A stretch of DNA of 32,940 nucleotides from UMGS172 sp045592985 (GCA_045592985.1 JAZNVU010000048.1:1-32940); one strand, 5' to 3'. Numbered from the stretch's first letter, positions 14,155 through 23,216 are shown. Program-made: numbers and translations. The notes: generated by a model not told the origin, from the sequence alone.

Positions 14155-15903
14155 TTGAAATATAGAGTAGTTAAACTGATAAGTGCAGTATTGACGGTAG
14201 CCATGATGATGTTGTCTTTTGCTGCTTGTGGAAAAGGGGACAGTGGCAACACCGTAAGCATAGGTGTTAATCGTGCCGATAAATACGAAATGATAATCGA
14301 TTCCACCGATAAAATAAAGTGCGATTATCTGCTTGTTTATAACGATTTGGCAAGTTATGCTGAACTTGATGCTTGTATAGACCTGCTTGAGACCTTGTCC
14401 AAAACTGTAAATGCAACGTTTCAGATATGCCCTGACACCTTGGCTGTTACCGATTCTACTCAAAAACTGATTGTTTTGGGCGTTACGGGATACGCTGAGT
14501 CCGAGAAATCTGCCGATATTATGGACCGCATACGCAGCAACAATTATTATGACTATCTGTTCCGTTCTTACGGAAATATTTTGACAGTAAACTGGATGTC
14601 AAAATTCGGGCGAGACGAGGCTTTTGCATATCTTGTCGACAATATTATGTCGGAACCTGAGGAGGCTTTCGACGGCAACTACAGTTATCTATACTTAAGC
14701 GACCGTTCGGATTCGCCGGTTGTCACTATTGACGATGTTAACATCGTACAATACAGCGTTGTATTGCCCTCAGGTCCTTCTTATATGGAACGCATGAACG
14801 CCGAGAAACTTGTCAAGGCTATCGAAAAAGCTACCGGCGTCACTGTGCCGCTTATTACAGATACCATTGAGGAATCGACGTATGAGATATTGATAGGTGA
14901 TATAATAGGCCGTGGAGAGTCTGCTGTTACCTCGTTTTATTCGACCAAACGTTTTGCCGTTGTTCAGTACGGCACTAAACTTATTTTGAGAGGCGGTCAG
15001 GTTGAAGCAACATCGGCTGCTGTTTCGCTTTTTACCAACATGATAAGCAATGCCGCAGTTACTGCTGAACCGGTGCACATCAATTATGGCTATTGTAAAA
15101 CCGGCAGTATTAACCAGTATGATGAAAATACTTTTGAAGGATATTCACTTGTTTACATGGACGATTTTGAGTCGACGGCTGTGGACACTTCAAAATGGAA
15201 TGTAAACGATACCGAGATTCCTACCTATGGAATAGCACCTTCGATTATGTATTACCGTCCGAAGAATGTATCTATCAAGAATGGAAATCTCAGTATTTCC
15301 ACCTATTTGGGCAGCGAAGGATACTACTCAGGTTGGTTAGATACTCATAACAACATGAGTTTCAAATACGGATACGTTGAACTCAAAGCAAGGTTCAGAA
15401 CGGCACCCGGTTATTGGGTTAAAATGATGCTTACCGACCTTAACAACCAGAATAAAACGGTAACGCAGGTGGATGTGTTTAATTCTTTGGCAGCCAAAGA
15501 AATGATTTTTGCCAGCATAGGCGAAATGGACTATGATAAATATTATCAGGAATATCCTTCGCTTATTGAACCTTCGTATGTAGACGGTTACCGTTCCGGC
15601 ACTTTGGAGTACGGCAAGGAACTAAACGATGCTGAGTTCCATACATACGGTGTCGAGTGGACCGATGATTATATTCGATTCTTTATTGACGGTATTCCTT
15701 ACGGGACAATAGAAACCACTGCCAAAAAGTACGATTATCTCAACAAAGAGTTGTACTTGTCGCTTTTTGTCGGTGTAGAACTTACAGAGCAGGCTACGAT
15801 TGATGAAATAGCACAGTGGCCGGCACCTTATGATATAGATTGGGTTAAGGTGTACCAGAAACCCGGTTCGGTAATTAATTACGGCACCGAACAAGCAGAA
15901 TAA
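14155..15903 (+). CDS. Lipoprotein with degenerate GH16-like domain
   Basis: A 582-residue predicted lipoprotein. The signal is LISAVLTVAMMMLSFAAC with the lipobox cysteine at about residue 24. The middle (about 190-320) resembles the N-terminal domain of several clostridial glycosidases (MNAEKLVKAIEKATGVTVPL; EILIGD). The C-terminal 250 residues are a GH16 (laminarinase-like) jelly roll: FESTAVDTSKWN, YGYVELKARFRT and the canonical FHTYGVEWTDDYIRFFIDG. The catalytic ExDxxE motif reads QVDVFN (Gln438, Asp440, Asn443), so both glutamates are lost and it should not hydrolyse glycans; it probably binds them. The start is the TTG at 14155, six bases after AAGGTG; a GTG at 14146 overlaps that site. 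It sits outside the membrane. Confidence 0.85.
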   Translation: MKYRVVKLISAVLTVAMMMLSFAACGKGDSGNTVSIGVNRADKYEMIIDSTDKIKCDYLLVYNDLASYAELDACIDLLETLSKTVNATFQICPDTLAVTDSTQKLIVLGVTGYAESEKSADIMDRIRSNNYYDYLFRSYGNILTVNWMSKFGRDEAFAYLVDNIMSEPEEAFDGNYSYLYLSDRSDSPVVTIDDVNIVQYSVVLPSGPSYMERMNAEKLVKAIEKATGVTVPLITDTIEESTYEILIGDIIGRGESAVTSFYSTKRFAVVQYGTKLILRGGQVEATSAAVSLFTNMISNAAVTAEPVHINYGYCKTGSINQYDENTFEGYSLVYMDDFESTAVDTSKWNVNDTEIPTYGIAPSIMYYRPKNVSIKNGNLSISTYLGSEGYYSGWLDTHNNMSFKYGYVELKARFRTAPGYWVKMMLTDLNNQNKTVTQVDVFNSLAAKEMIFASIGEMDYDKYYQEYPSLIEPSYVDGYRSGTLEYGKELNDAEFHTYGVEWTDDYIRFFIDGIPYGTIETTAKKYDYLNKELYLSLFVGVELTEQATIDEIAQWPAPYDIDWVKVYQKPGSVINYGTEQAE

Positions 15904-15964
15904 TATAAATAACCGCTTTGGCGGAGAAAGAGATGATAGTGATGTATAAAATTTAGGACTTCAG

Positions 15965-16714
15965 TTGTATTCGGTAAGAAATCACATGGAAACCGAGGAA
16001 GGCGTAAAAGAGACCTTTAGACGTCTTGCAGAAATCGGTTATACCGAGGCTCAGACTGCGGGAGCATTCCCCATTCCGGTTGAAAAGTTTGCGCAGTATG
16101 CTAAAGAAGCAGGAATTGCCATCGTGGGCACACATTACGGTTTTCCTGCCGATATTGACAACATTGAGGAATATGTAAATATACATAAAATTCTCGGCAC
16201 TACTAACGCTGGTGTTGGTGGCGGAGCTTATGGCAAAACTAAGCAAGAGGTTATCGATTACGTAGAAAAGGTTAACCGCCTTGCTGAGAATCTTTCCAAA
16301 TACGGCATGAAATTCACCTACCATCACCATAGCCACGAGTTTGCTAAGGTGCCGGGCGGTGACCGTGTTATTGATTACATGGTTGACGGTTTTGATAAAA
16401 ATAACGTTTCGTTTGTTCTTGATACCTATTGGTTGCAAAATGCGGGTGCATCGGTTAACGGATGGATAGAAAAACTTGCAGGAAGAGTTGATATTCTTCA
16501 TATTAAGGACCGTGCAGTTAAGTTCGGCACCAACGAAGGATATATTACTGAAATCGGTAGCGGCAACATTGATTTTGTTTCGGCACTTAAGGTTGCTGAA
16601 GACACAGGTGTTAAGCACATCTGCGTTGAGCAGGATACATGGCCTTTGGGCTTTGATTCTATCGATTGCGTAAAGAAGAGTTACGATTACTTCAAAGCAA
16701 ACCTCTCCAAATAA
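15965..16714 (+). CDS. Sugar phosphate isomerase/epimerase, with a frameshift at its 5' end
   Basis: A xylose isomerase-like TIM-barrel protein, 249 residues from a TTG at 15965. Motifs include LYSVRNHM near the start, THYGFP, FTYHHHSHEF (metal-site histidines), FVLDTYWLQNAG, ILHIKDR and CVEQD, the usual metal ligands. Homologs begin with a strand like MYKIGLQLYSVR. Here ATG TAT AAA ATT (15942-15953) is followed by an extra TA, then GGA CTT CAG TTG, so the expected start is out of frame by two bases. The TTG has AGGA six bases upstream, so a slightly short protein could still be made. It could be a real frameshift or a sequence error. It follows the GH16-like gene by 61 bases and may be co-transcribed. 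Likely role: sugar or inositol epimerisation. Confidence 0.8.
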   Translation: MYSVRNHMETEEGVKETFRRLAEIGYTEAQTAGAFPIPVEKFAQYAKEAGIAIVGTHYGFPADIDNIEEYVNIHKILGTTNAGVGGGAYGKTKQEVIDYVEKVNRLAENLSKYGMKFTYHHHSHEFAKVPGGDRVIDYMVDGFDKNNVSFVLDTYWLQNAGASVNGWIEKLAGRVDILHIKDRAVKFGTNEGYITEIGSGNIDFVSALKVAEDTGVKHICVEQDTWPLGFDSIDCVKKSYDYFKANLSK

Positions 16715-16717
16715 AAC

Positions 16718-16755
16718 AAAAAGCGAGGATACTATTAAAAGTATCTTCGCTTTTT
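16718..16755. terminator. Bidirectional terminator
   Basis: AAAAAGCGAGGATACT at 16718-16733 pairs with 16740-16755 (one G-T pair) and is followed by more T. It serves the isomerase and the convergent mnmA gene. Confidence 0.8.
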
Positions 16756-16756
16756 T

Positions 16757-17779
16757 TTAGTTTATTATTCCTCCACCCAAAACCTTGTTACCGTCATAAA
16801 GCACAATCGACTGACCTGGGGTGACGGCACGTTGAGGAGTGTCAAACTTTACCGATACCGTGTCACCCGAAACAGTAACAGTGGCAGGCTGTTCTTCATG
16901 ACGATAGCGTATGCGGGCTTTACAACGAAAACTGTCGGTGGTGGGGACTACCAGCCAATTGATATTTTTTGCGGTCAATGTGTCGGCAAAAAGTTCGGCA
17001 TTGTCGCAAAGTGTGACCTCGTTTGTCGTTGAGTTTTTGCGATAGACATACATCGGTTTGCCAAAAGCAACTCCCAAACCCTTGCGCTGACCTATGGTAT
17101 AGTGAATGATTCCGCCGTGTTCGCCAATTTTATTGCCGTTTATATCAACAAAATTGCCTTTTGGATAGTTTTTGCCGGTATAATTCTTTATAACCGAGGC
17201 ATAGTCGCCGTCAGGCACAAAGCAGATGTCTTGACTATCCTTTTTTTTGGCAGTTATAAACCCTAAAGATTCAGCAATTTCCCTGATTTCGTCCTTGCTG
17301 TATGCACCTAAAGGGAAGTATATGTGCGACAGTATGTCACGAGGCAAGGAATATAAAAAGTAGGACTGGTCTTTAGCCTTGTTGTCTCCTTTTTGCAGTG
17401 TTGCCACACCGTCGGACGTGCATATTTTGGCGTAATGCCCCGTAACTATGGTATCACAGTCAAGTTCCTTGGCTTTTTGCCACAGTGCGCCGAATTTAAA
17501 CTTTTTATTGCATAAAACACACGGGTTGGGTGTTTCGCCTTTTTCAAACGAAGTCACAAAATCATCAATAATACAGTTTTTAAATTCCTTGCGCATGTCA
17601 AAGGAGTAAAACGGTATCCCTAATTTTTCACATATTGATTTGGCATCGGCAATGTTCTTATCGTGGCCGTCCAAGAGTTTCATGGTGGCACCGATGCACT
17701 CAAAACCTTGCTTTATTGCAAGGTATGCGGCAACGCTTGAGTCAACACCACCACTCATTGCTATAAGTGCTTTTGCCAT
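16757..17779 (-). CDS. mnmA: tRNA-specific 2-thiouridylase MnmA
   Basis: A 340-residue enzyme that adds sulfur to U34 of tRNAs for Lys, Glu and Gln, using ATP and sulfur from a cysteine desulfurase. The PP-loop is AMSGGVDSSVAAYL at residues 7-20; the catalytic cysteine is in TPNPCVLCNKKFKF (about residue 102); the second cysteine is in DSQDICFVPDG (about 200). GQRKGLG and the C-terminal beta-barrel (QRAVTPGQSIVLYDG) complete it. It is a little shorter than the typical 360 residues. The ATG overlaps the nadA stop by one base (TGATG), so translation is coupled. Confidence 0.96.
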   Translation of the reverse strand: MAKALIAMSGGVDSSVAAYLAIKQGFECIGATMKLLDGHDKNIADAKSICEKLGIPFYSFDMRKEFKNCIIDDFVTSFEKGETPNPCVLCNKKFKFGALWQKAKELDCDTIVTGHYAKICTSDGVATLQKGDNKAKDQSYFLYSLPRDILSHIYFPLGAYSKDEIREIAESLGFITAKKKDSQDICFVPDGDYASVIKNYTGKNYPKGNFVDINGNKIGEHGGIIHYTIGQRKGLGVAFGKPMYVYRKNSTTNEVTLCDNAELFADTLTAKNINWLVVPTTDSFRCKARIRYRHEEQPATVTVSGDTVSVKFDTPQRAVTPGQSIVLYDGNKVLGGGIIN

Positions 17780-18693
17780 CAGCCCATCCTCAGCATTTCG
17801 TCAATGCAATGTTTTGCACCCAAAAGGGTTTCTTCGGGTAACTTGATTTCTTCACCTGCCGTACCTAAAATACAACCCAAAACATCGGGCAGGGTGGTAA
17901 GTTTCATATCACGGCAAATAAGACCTTTCGACAGTGCGAAAAACTGCTTATCGGGACATTCATACTGCAAATACTCCACAATACTGTTTTCGGTGCCGAT
18001 TATAAACTGATTTTTGTCGCTCTTTTTGGCATAATCGATAATTGCGGTGGTACTTCCTACAAAATCGGCATGCTTTACTACTTCCTGTTTACATTCGGGA
18101 TGTACCAGCAAAAGCGCATTGGGATGGTTAATTTTTGCGGTTTGCACATCTTTTTCACTGACGCTTGCATGATAGGGGCAACCGCCGTTAATTCTTATGA
18201 TGTTTTTTTGGGGTAGATTATCGGCAATGTATGTGCCCAGGTTAATGTCGGGTACAAAAATGATATCCTTTTCAGGAATATTTTTGCAAATTTTCAATGC
18301 AGAAGCCGAGGTGACGCAGACATCGCATACTGTTTTGAGGTCGGCTGTAGTGTTGACATAGGCTACAACCTTAGCCTCGGGATACTGCTTTTTCATTTCA
18401 AGAATAGTTTTCTTGGAAATCTGTTCTGCCATTGGGCAACCGGCATCAGCCTGTGACAAAATAACCTTTTTATCGGGTGACAGAATCTTTACCGTTTCAG
18501 CCATAAAGCGCACGCCACACATAATAACGGTTTTTTGAGTTGCTTTGGCGGCTTGTTGGCTGAGTCCGAACGAATCACCGCAAAAATCGGCAACTTCGAT
18601 TATTTCACGGGCAACATATGCATGTGCCAAAATACAAATATCTTTTTCCTTTTTAAGTCTTAATATTTCTTGTTGCATCTCGCTGACTGTCAT
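17779..18693 (-). CDS. nadA: Quinolinate synthase NadA
   Basis: A 304-residue enzyme that condenses iminoaspartate with dihydroxyacetone phosphate to quinolinate for NAD synthesis, using a [4Fe-4S] cluster. Seen: ILAHAYVAREIIEVADFCGDS (shown in two parts: ILAHAYVARE and VADFCGDS), MCGVRFMAETVKIL with the first cluster cysteine, SQADAGCPMA, INGGCPYH, VHPEC, GTENSIVEYL and LICRDMKLTTL. The start is the ATG at 18693, six bases after GAGGTG; a GTG at 18702 lies inside that site. No nadB or nadC is nearby, which is unusual. It is first in an operon with mnmA and divergent from cysK. Confidence 0.95.
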   Translation of the reverse strand: MTVSEMQQEILRLKKEKDICILAHAYVAREIIEVADFCGDSFGLSQQAAKATQKTVIMCGVRFMAETVKILSPDKKVILSQADAGCPMAEQISKKTILEMKKQYPEAKVVAYVNTTADLKTVCDVCVTSASALKICKNIPEKDIIFVPDINLGTYIADNLPQKNIIRINGGCPYHASVSEKDVQTAKINHPNALLLVHPECKQEVVKHADFVGSTTAIIDYAKKSDKNQFIIGTENSIVEYLQYECPDKQFFALSKGLICRDMKLTTLPDVLGCILGTAGEEIKLPEETLLGAKHCIDEMLRMG

Positions 18694-18722
18694 ATTATGC
18701 ACCTCGCAAGTATATTGTTTTC

Positions 18723-18751
18723 ATTTTATCATTGATTTGCGTCTTTGTAAA
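18723..18751 (-). promoter_or_regulatory. Promoter of nadA-mnmA
   Basis: On the minus strand TTTACA (18751-18746) and TAAAAT (18728-18723) are 17 bases apart. No obvious NAD-repressor operator was recognised. Confidence 0.55.
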
Positions 18752-18800
18752 GCGTTTTATATTGCAAATTATTTCCGTTTATACTGTATGACCTTTCCGA

Positions 18801-18829
18801 TTGACAGAGAGTTTGCGCGGTGGTATAAT
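18801..18829 (+). promoter_or_regulatory. Consensus promoter of cysK
   Basis: TTGACA at 18801-18806 and TATAAT at 18824-18829 match consensus fully, with a 17-base spacer. The start would be near 18836, only 20 bases before the ATG, so there is no room for a riboswitch or T-box. Confidence 0.8.
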
Positions 18830-18855
18830 CAAATCATTAAGAAAAAGGTGATTTT

Positions 18856-19782
18856 ATGAAAATATATTCCGATATATCCGAACTTATAGGCAACACACCG
18901 TTGCTGAGATTGAAAAATATTGAGCAAACCGAAGGGACAAAAGCAACGCTTCTGGCAAAAATCGAGGCGTTTAATCCTGCAGGCAGTGCCAAAGACCGCG
19001 TTGCCAAAGCAATGATAGAAAAAGCAGAAAACGAAGGAAAACTAAAAAAGGGTTCTGTTATAATCGAGCCGACCAGTGGCAACACAGGCATAGGTCTTGC
19101 TCTCGTGGCGATTTCAAGAGGTTATCGACTCATCCTTACCATGCCCGAAACAATGAGTGTTGAACGCCGTAATTTGCTCAAAGCCTACGGTGCTGAAATA
19201 GTGCTGACTGATGGCAGTAAAGGAATGTCGGGTGCTATAGAAAAAGCAAACGAATTGGCGGCTGAAATAGAGGGGAGTTTTATACCCGGGCAGTTTGATA
19301 ATCCTGCAAACCCCGAAGCACATAAAAATAGTACCGGACCTGAAATTTGGAACGATACCGACGGTACTGTTGATATTTTTGTTGCAGGTGTCGGCACAGG
19401 CGGTACAATTACCGGAGTGGGACAGTTTTTGAAATCTAAAAAACCTAACGTGAAGGTTATTGCTGTAGAGCCTTATAACTCGGCTGTTTTGTCGGGCAAA
19501 AAGGCAGGTCCTCATGGATTGCAGGGCATAGGCGCAGGATTTGTACCCGATACACTTGATACTTCGGTTTTTGATGAAGTTATAGCCGTCACCGAGGAGC
19601 AGGCTTATGAGTATGGCCGCAAAGCCGTAAAAGAGCAGGGAATACTTTGCGGTATTTCGTCGGGTGCCGTTCTTTATGCTGCCGTAAAGGTGGCAAGCCG
19701 TCCCGAAAACATGGGCAAAACAGTGGTCGTTTTGCTGACCGATACCGGCGAAAGATACCTTTCAACACCAATGTTTCAATAA
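18856..19782 (+). CDS. cysK: Cysteine synthase A (O-acetylserine sulfhydrylase)
   Basis: A 308-residue PLP enzyme that makes L-cysteine from O-acetylserine and sulfide. Lys46 in NPAGSAKDR holds the PLP; the TSGNTG loop (about 71-76) binds the substrate carboxylate; GVGTGGTITG binds the PLP phosphate; and the C-terminal part has ILCGISSGAVL. Length and order match the family. It has its own consensus promoter and is divergent from nadA-mnmA, whose products need an iron-sulfur cluster and sulfur from cysteine, so the arrangement fits a local sulfur theme. Confidence 0.95.
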   Translation: MKIYSDISELIGNTPLLRLKNIEQTEGTKATLLAKIEAFNPAGSAKDRVAKAMIEKAENEGKLKKGSVIIEPTSGNTGIGLALVAISRGYRLILTMPETMSVERRNLLKAYGAEIVLTDGSKGMSGAIEKANELAAEIEGSFIPGQFDNPANPEAHKNSTGPEIWNDTDGTVDIFVAGVGTGGTITGVGQFLKSKKPNVKVIAVEPYNSAVLSGKKAGPHGLQGIGAGFVPDTLDTSVFDEVIAVTEEQAYEYGRKAVKEQGILCGISSGAVLYAAVKVASRPENMGKTVVVLLTDTGERYLSTPMFQ

Positions 19783-19788
19783 ATCAAA

Positions 19789-19814
19789 GCGCTGTGGGCT
19801 TTTGCTCACGGCGC
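19789..19814 (+). terminator. Hairpin after cysK, weak terminator
   Basis: GCGCTGTGGGC at 19789-19799 pairs with 19804-19814 (with two G-T pairs) around TTTT. The tail (ATGTTATTTAT) is only moderately T-rich. Confidence 0.5.
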
Positions 19815-19855
19815 ATGTTATTTATCAATATTTAGTACTTTTTAAAAAATAAAGA

Positions 19856-19884
19856 TTGTTTTTGTCGAAGAAATGTGGTATACT
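19856..19884 (+). promoter_or_regulatory. Promoter of the LtaS-like gene
   Basis: TTGTTT at 19856-19861 and TATACT at 19879-19884 with a 17-base spacer. Confidence 0.45.
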
Positions 19885-19917
19885 ACAGGTTGATTATTTC
19901 GATTAAGGGGTTAAACA

Positions 19918-22014
19918 ATGATTGAAATTAATACCAACGGAGATAATTTGGACCAAAAAAGTCTGAAGGCTTATATAAAACGTCAGATATTTGCTGTGCT
20001 TAAATATGCTGCAATGTTTTTTGTTGCGTTCATTTATTGGGAACTGTTATTGCGCTCGCAAATTGGTTTTGACAATTTTTCTCTGTATTTTTTGCTGTTT
20101 TTACCTGCCGAATCCATGCTGTTAGCCACGTTAACAGGATGGCTAAAGGCAAGATATAACCGAATTTTAACACCGATAGTCATGTTGCTTCCGTTTGCTT
20201 TTTACGTAAGTCAACTTATTTATTTCAGAATATTCGGCTCGGTGTTTTCGATATCCATGATGGGTCTTGGCGGAGACGCTGTTGAGAACTTCGGTTGGGC
20301 TTTGTGGTCAACGATAAAAGGCTCGGTTGGTTGGATATTCTTGTGCCTCATTCCTGTTATAGCATCGGCGGTTATGTCATACTTTGCACCGCTTAAAATG
20401 TATAAAAGGTTGCATCCGGTTACTCACTTGGGCTCTTTGCTCAGTACAGGATTATTGTGGCTTTTGGCTGTATTGATGCTTATTCCTTTCGGTAAAGGCG
20501 ATACTTCGGCATATGCTGCATATTTTTCAACATATGTCGACAGTGATACCGCTGCAGGTAGATTGGGCGTGCTTACCAATTCGGTGGTGGAATTTGGATA
20601 TAAGTTTTTTGGAAGTAGTAAAGAGGCAGAACAGTCGGAAGAGATACTTTATATGCCCCAACTTCCAAATATACCTCAAGTTGAACATACTCCCGGTGTA
20701 GATACGACACCGCACATCTTTAATGGTCTTGATTTTACCGAACTCAAAGACTTGACCGATGATAAAGGCAAACAGGAACTATGCGATTATTTTGCAAGTG
20801 TAAGTCCTACAAATAAAAACGAATACACCGGCATATTAAAGGATTATAATCTTATATATATCTGTGCTGAATCATTTGGTCAATATGCCATCGACCCCGA
20901 TGTTACGCCTACCCTTTATAAACTCAGCCAAGGTGGTTTTGTACTTAACAACTACTACAATTCATATATAAATACAACTACCAACGGCGAATTTTCATTT
21001 ATGACAGGTCTTTGGCCGGACGTTTCACGTGATGCTGATGCCAACTCAAAAGCAGGAAGTTTTACGCAATCAGCCGATAAATACCTACCGTTTGCATTGG
21101 GTAATATGTTTGAAAACTCCGGAACAAAAACCTTTGCGTACCATAATTATAAAGGAAGTTATTACTCAAGAAATAAGACCCACCCCAACCTTGGATATAC
21201 TTCTTTAAGGTTCATGGGTGGTGAAAACGGCATGAAGTTCACCAGTTGGTGGCCGTCATCCGACCTTGAGATGATGGAACAGTCGATTGATGATTATATT
21301 AAAAACGACCAGTTCCATGCATATTATATGACCTTCTCGGGTCATGGACCTTATTCGGCAGATAACCCCATTGCCGTTAAGAATTTTGATAAGGTAAAGG
21401 AACTTTTGGGCGATCGCGACCTCAAAGAACAGGCGATTTACTACCTTGCCGCAAACTACGAACTTGAAAAGGCTATGACCTATCTTGTTGAAAAACTTAC
21501 CGAGGCAGGCAAACTTGATAACACTATGATAGTCATAACAGGCGATCATTATCCGTATTACCTGCAAACTCAGGCACTCAATTCCATTGCAGGCCACAAG
21601 GTTGACCAGAATTTTGAAAAATTCGAGTCATCATGTATCATGTGGTGTGGCGGCATGGAAGCAGTACAGGTTGACACACCTTGCTGTAACGTTGATATTA
21701 TCCCCACTATTTTGAATCTTTTCGGTTTTGAGTATGATTCAAGACTTTTGCCCGGCGTTGACATTTTCTCGAATAATATCCACATGGCAATGCTTTATAA
21801 CAAAAGTTTCGTTACCGATATGGTGAAGTACAACTCGAAGAACAACAAGGCCGAGTGGTTACCGGCGTCTGAAACGCTGACAGAAGAACAAAAACAGCAG
21901 TATCTTGATTACTGTATTGCAGCAACCAAATCACGCTACACCGCATCGCTCAAAATATTGGATGAAGACTTCTTCAAATTCGTGTTTGATAATTTAACAA
22001 CTGTAACACAATAA
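19918..22014 (+). CDS. LTA synthase family sulfatase / phosphoglycerol transferase
   Basis: A 698-residue membrane enzyme with about five N-terminal transmembrane helices (residues 25-200), a linker, and an external sulfatase-fold domain (about 285-640). Metal and catalytic features: LIYICAESFGQ (metal glutamate), NTTTNGEFSFMTG (nucleophilic threonine, as in the KTSD(S)EF of LtaS), YHNYKGSYYSRN, SGHGPYS, and ITGDHYPYYL (Asp and His). The family transfers glycerol phosphate from phosphatidylglycerol to build lipoteichoic acid or modifies glycans with phosphoglycerol. Whether this one is the main polymerase or a paralog cannot be told. RBS is AAGGGG. It is monocistronic, with a strong terminator after it. 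Confidence 0.88.
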   Translation: MIEINTNGDNLDQKSLKAYIKRQIFAVLKYAAMFFVAFIYWELLLRSQIGFDNFSLYFLLFLPAESMLLATLTGWLKARYNRILTPIVMLLPFAFYVSQLIYFRIFGSVFSISMMGLGGDAVENFGWALWSTIKGSVGWIFLCLIPVIASAVMSYFAPLKMYKRLHPVTHLGSLLSTGLLWLLAVLMLIPFGKGDTSAYAAYFSTYVDSDTAAGRLGVLTNSVVEFGYKFFGSSKEAEQSEEILYMPQLPNIPQVEHTPGVDTTPHIFNGLDFTELKDLTDDKGKQELCDYFASVSPTNKNEYTGILKDYNLIYICAESFGQYAIDPDVTPTLYKLSQGGFVLNNYYNSYINTTTNGEFSFMTGLWPDVSRDADANSKAGSFTQSADKYLPFALGNMFENSGTKTFAYHNYKGSYYSRNKTHPNLGYTSLRFMGGENGMKFTSWWPSSDLEMMEQSIDDYIKNDQFHAYYMTFSGHGPYSADNPIAVKNFDKVKELLGDRDLKEQAIYYLAANYELEKAMTYLVEKLTEAGKLDNTMIVITGDHYPYYLQTQALNSIAGHKVDQNFEKFESSCIMWCGGMEAVQVDTPCCNVDIIPTILNLFGFEYDSRLLPGVDIFSNNIHMAMLYNKSFVTDMVKYNSKNNKAEWLPASETLTEEQKQQYLDYCIAATKSRYTASLKILDEDFFKFVFDNLTTVTQ

Positions 22015-22024
22015 CAATAATCAA

Positions 22025-22056
22025 AAAAGCTCTTTGCCGCTTGGCAAAGAGCTTTT
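22025..22056. terminator. Bidirectional terminator
   Basis: AAAAGCTCTTTGCC and GGCAAAGAGCTTTT form a perfect 14-pair stem with a four-base loop, serving the LtaS-like gene and the convergent propeller gene. Confidence 0.85.
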
Positions 22057-22059
22057 GCT

Positions 22060-23214
22060 TTATTTGTTGGTAAGTTTGATTGGATACCGTAAAACATCGG
22101 TTGCATTGTGATTACAAAGCATCGAGAAAGAATTGGTTTGTAAAACGTGCGGCTGACCTACTGCTTCATTTGACACCAAAGCATTATAGTGGTTGCCGAA
22201 AACGACACCGTTACGGTAAACAATCTTAGGCTCGCTCCAATTCACAAGGTCTTTTGAATAAGAAATTTGCACTACCTTGCCCTTAGAGTCAAGTCCCTTG
22301 ATTTCACCGTGCATGGCTTTCAATATAGGCTTAGACGTCATAATATACATCTTCAACGGCTCGGAATATACAACTCTCGGATGCCAACTGTCGGGGAGTA
22401 TCGCCGATTCCTTGCCCAAAACACCCGCTTCACAAAATGAGCCTTCACAGTATTTCACAAAATCACCCATAACACCGTCGGTGCGCTTATGTGTTCTTGC
22501 AACAAAGGTATCAAGCCTTTGCCACGCATTACCGGTGTCTTCTTTTGACAGATCCATTGTGATTATGTTGTAAAACAGATAAATGTAATCATCATTGGGG
22601 TTTACAAACAAACTGAAATCGCCGCTTCCACACTGCACAATATCTCCCTGCTGACCGATAGCAATGCCCGCGCCGGGGTTATAACGTGAAGTAAACGCGA
22701 CCTTTTCGCCTGCCAAAACCCAACGGTCAAAGTCCCATGTTTTGCCCTCATCGTCCGAATGCATAAGTCCGATATGGCGAAAATCGGAATCATAAAGCGG
22801 CGTTTCGCACGGGCCAAAGGCATCGTAAGCCGTACCTTCGCCGTTCCATCCGCTTTCGTTGTGAAACCAACAGAAGAAGCGATGGGTATTTGGACAGATA
22901 TAAAGTCCAAACGGCCAAACACTGCCGCGGGGCATAATCCCTTCTGGGTATTTTATTCCGTCAAAGGCATATTCGGCACTGCCCGTCTTAAAGTTGGGTT
23001 TAGCCTCCCACACCTCAGTCAAATCGTCAAGACTGTTGCCACAAAACATACCAATGTGACCTAAATGTGTGTGTCCGCTCATAGCCCAGAGCTTACCACA
23101 CGAATCACGGTACATTGGTGTTGTTCCATCTTGATATATTCCGTTTTTTCTCAGAAAAGGTGATTCAAAAGGCTCACCAATTTCAAAATCATAAATATCA
23201 AAGAGATTTTTCAT
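22060..23214 (-). CDS. Beta-propeller protein with Asp-box (sialidase/GH43-like)
   Basis: A 384-residue protein without signal peptide. It has repeated short strands typical of a five- or six-bladed propeller and one clear Asp-box, HSDDEGKTWDF (pattern SxDxGxTW, near residue 160), as in sialidases. Other propeller-like phrases are DLVNWSEPKIVY and PDSWHPRVVYSEP. Propellers of this kind are found in GH43, GH130 and sialidase families, so a glycosidase or glycan phosphorylase is likely, but the family number is not clear. AAAGGA lies inside the end of the upstream gene, whose stop is two bases before this start, so the pair is translationally linked. Confidence 0.6.
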   Translation of the reverse strand: MKNLFDIYDFEIGEPFESPFLRKNGIYQDGTTPMYRDSCGKLWAMSGHTHLGHIGMFCGNSLDDLTEVWEAKPNFKTGSAEYAFDGIKYPEGIMPRGSVWPFGLYICPNTHRFFCWFHNESGWNGEGTAYDAFGPCETPLYDSDFRHIGLMHSDDEGKTWDFDRWVLAGEKVAFTSRYNPGAGIAIGQQGDIVQCGSGDFSLFVNPNDDYIYLFYNIITMDLSKEDTGNAWQRLDTFVARTHKRTDGVMGDFVKYCEGSFCEAGVLGKESAILPDSWHPRVVYSEPLKMYIMTSKPILKAMHGEIKGLDSKGKVVQISYSKDLVNWSEPKIVYRNGVVFGNHYNALVSNEAVGQPHVLQTNSFSMLCNHNATDVLRYPIKLTNK

Positions 23215-23216
23215 AT

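Noticed and set aside
15942..15958. Programmed frameshift signal
   Set aside because: Codons AAA ATT do not form an X XXY YYZ slippery site in the reading frame, and no downstream stem was seen.
15953..16618. 221-codon open frame on the minus strand
   Set aside because: It is antisense to the sugar isomerase with its metal-binding motifs; it has no recognisable domain.
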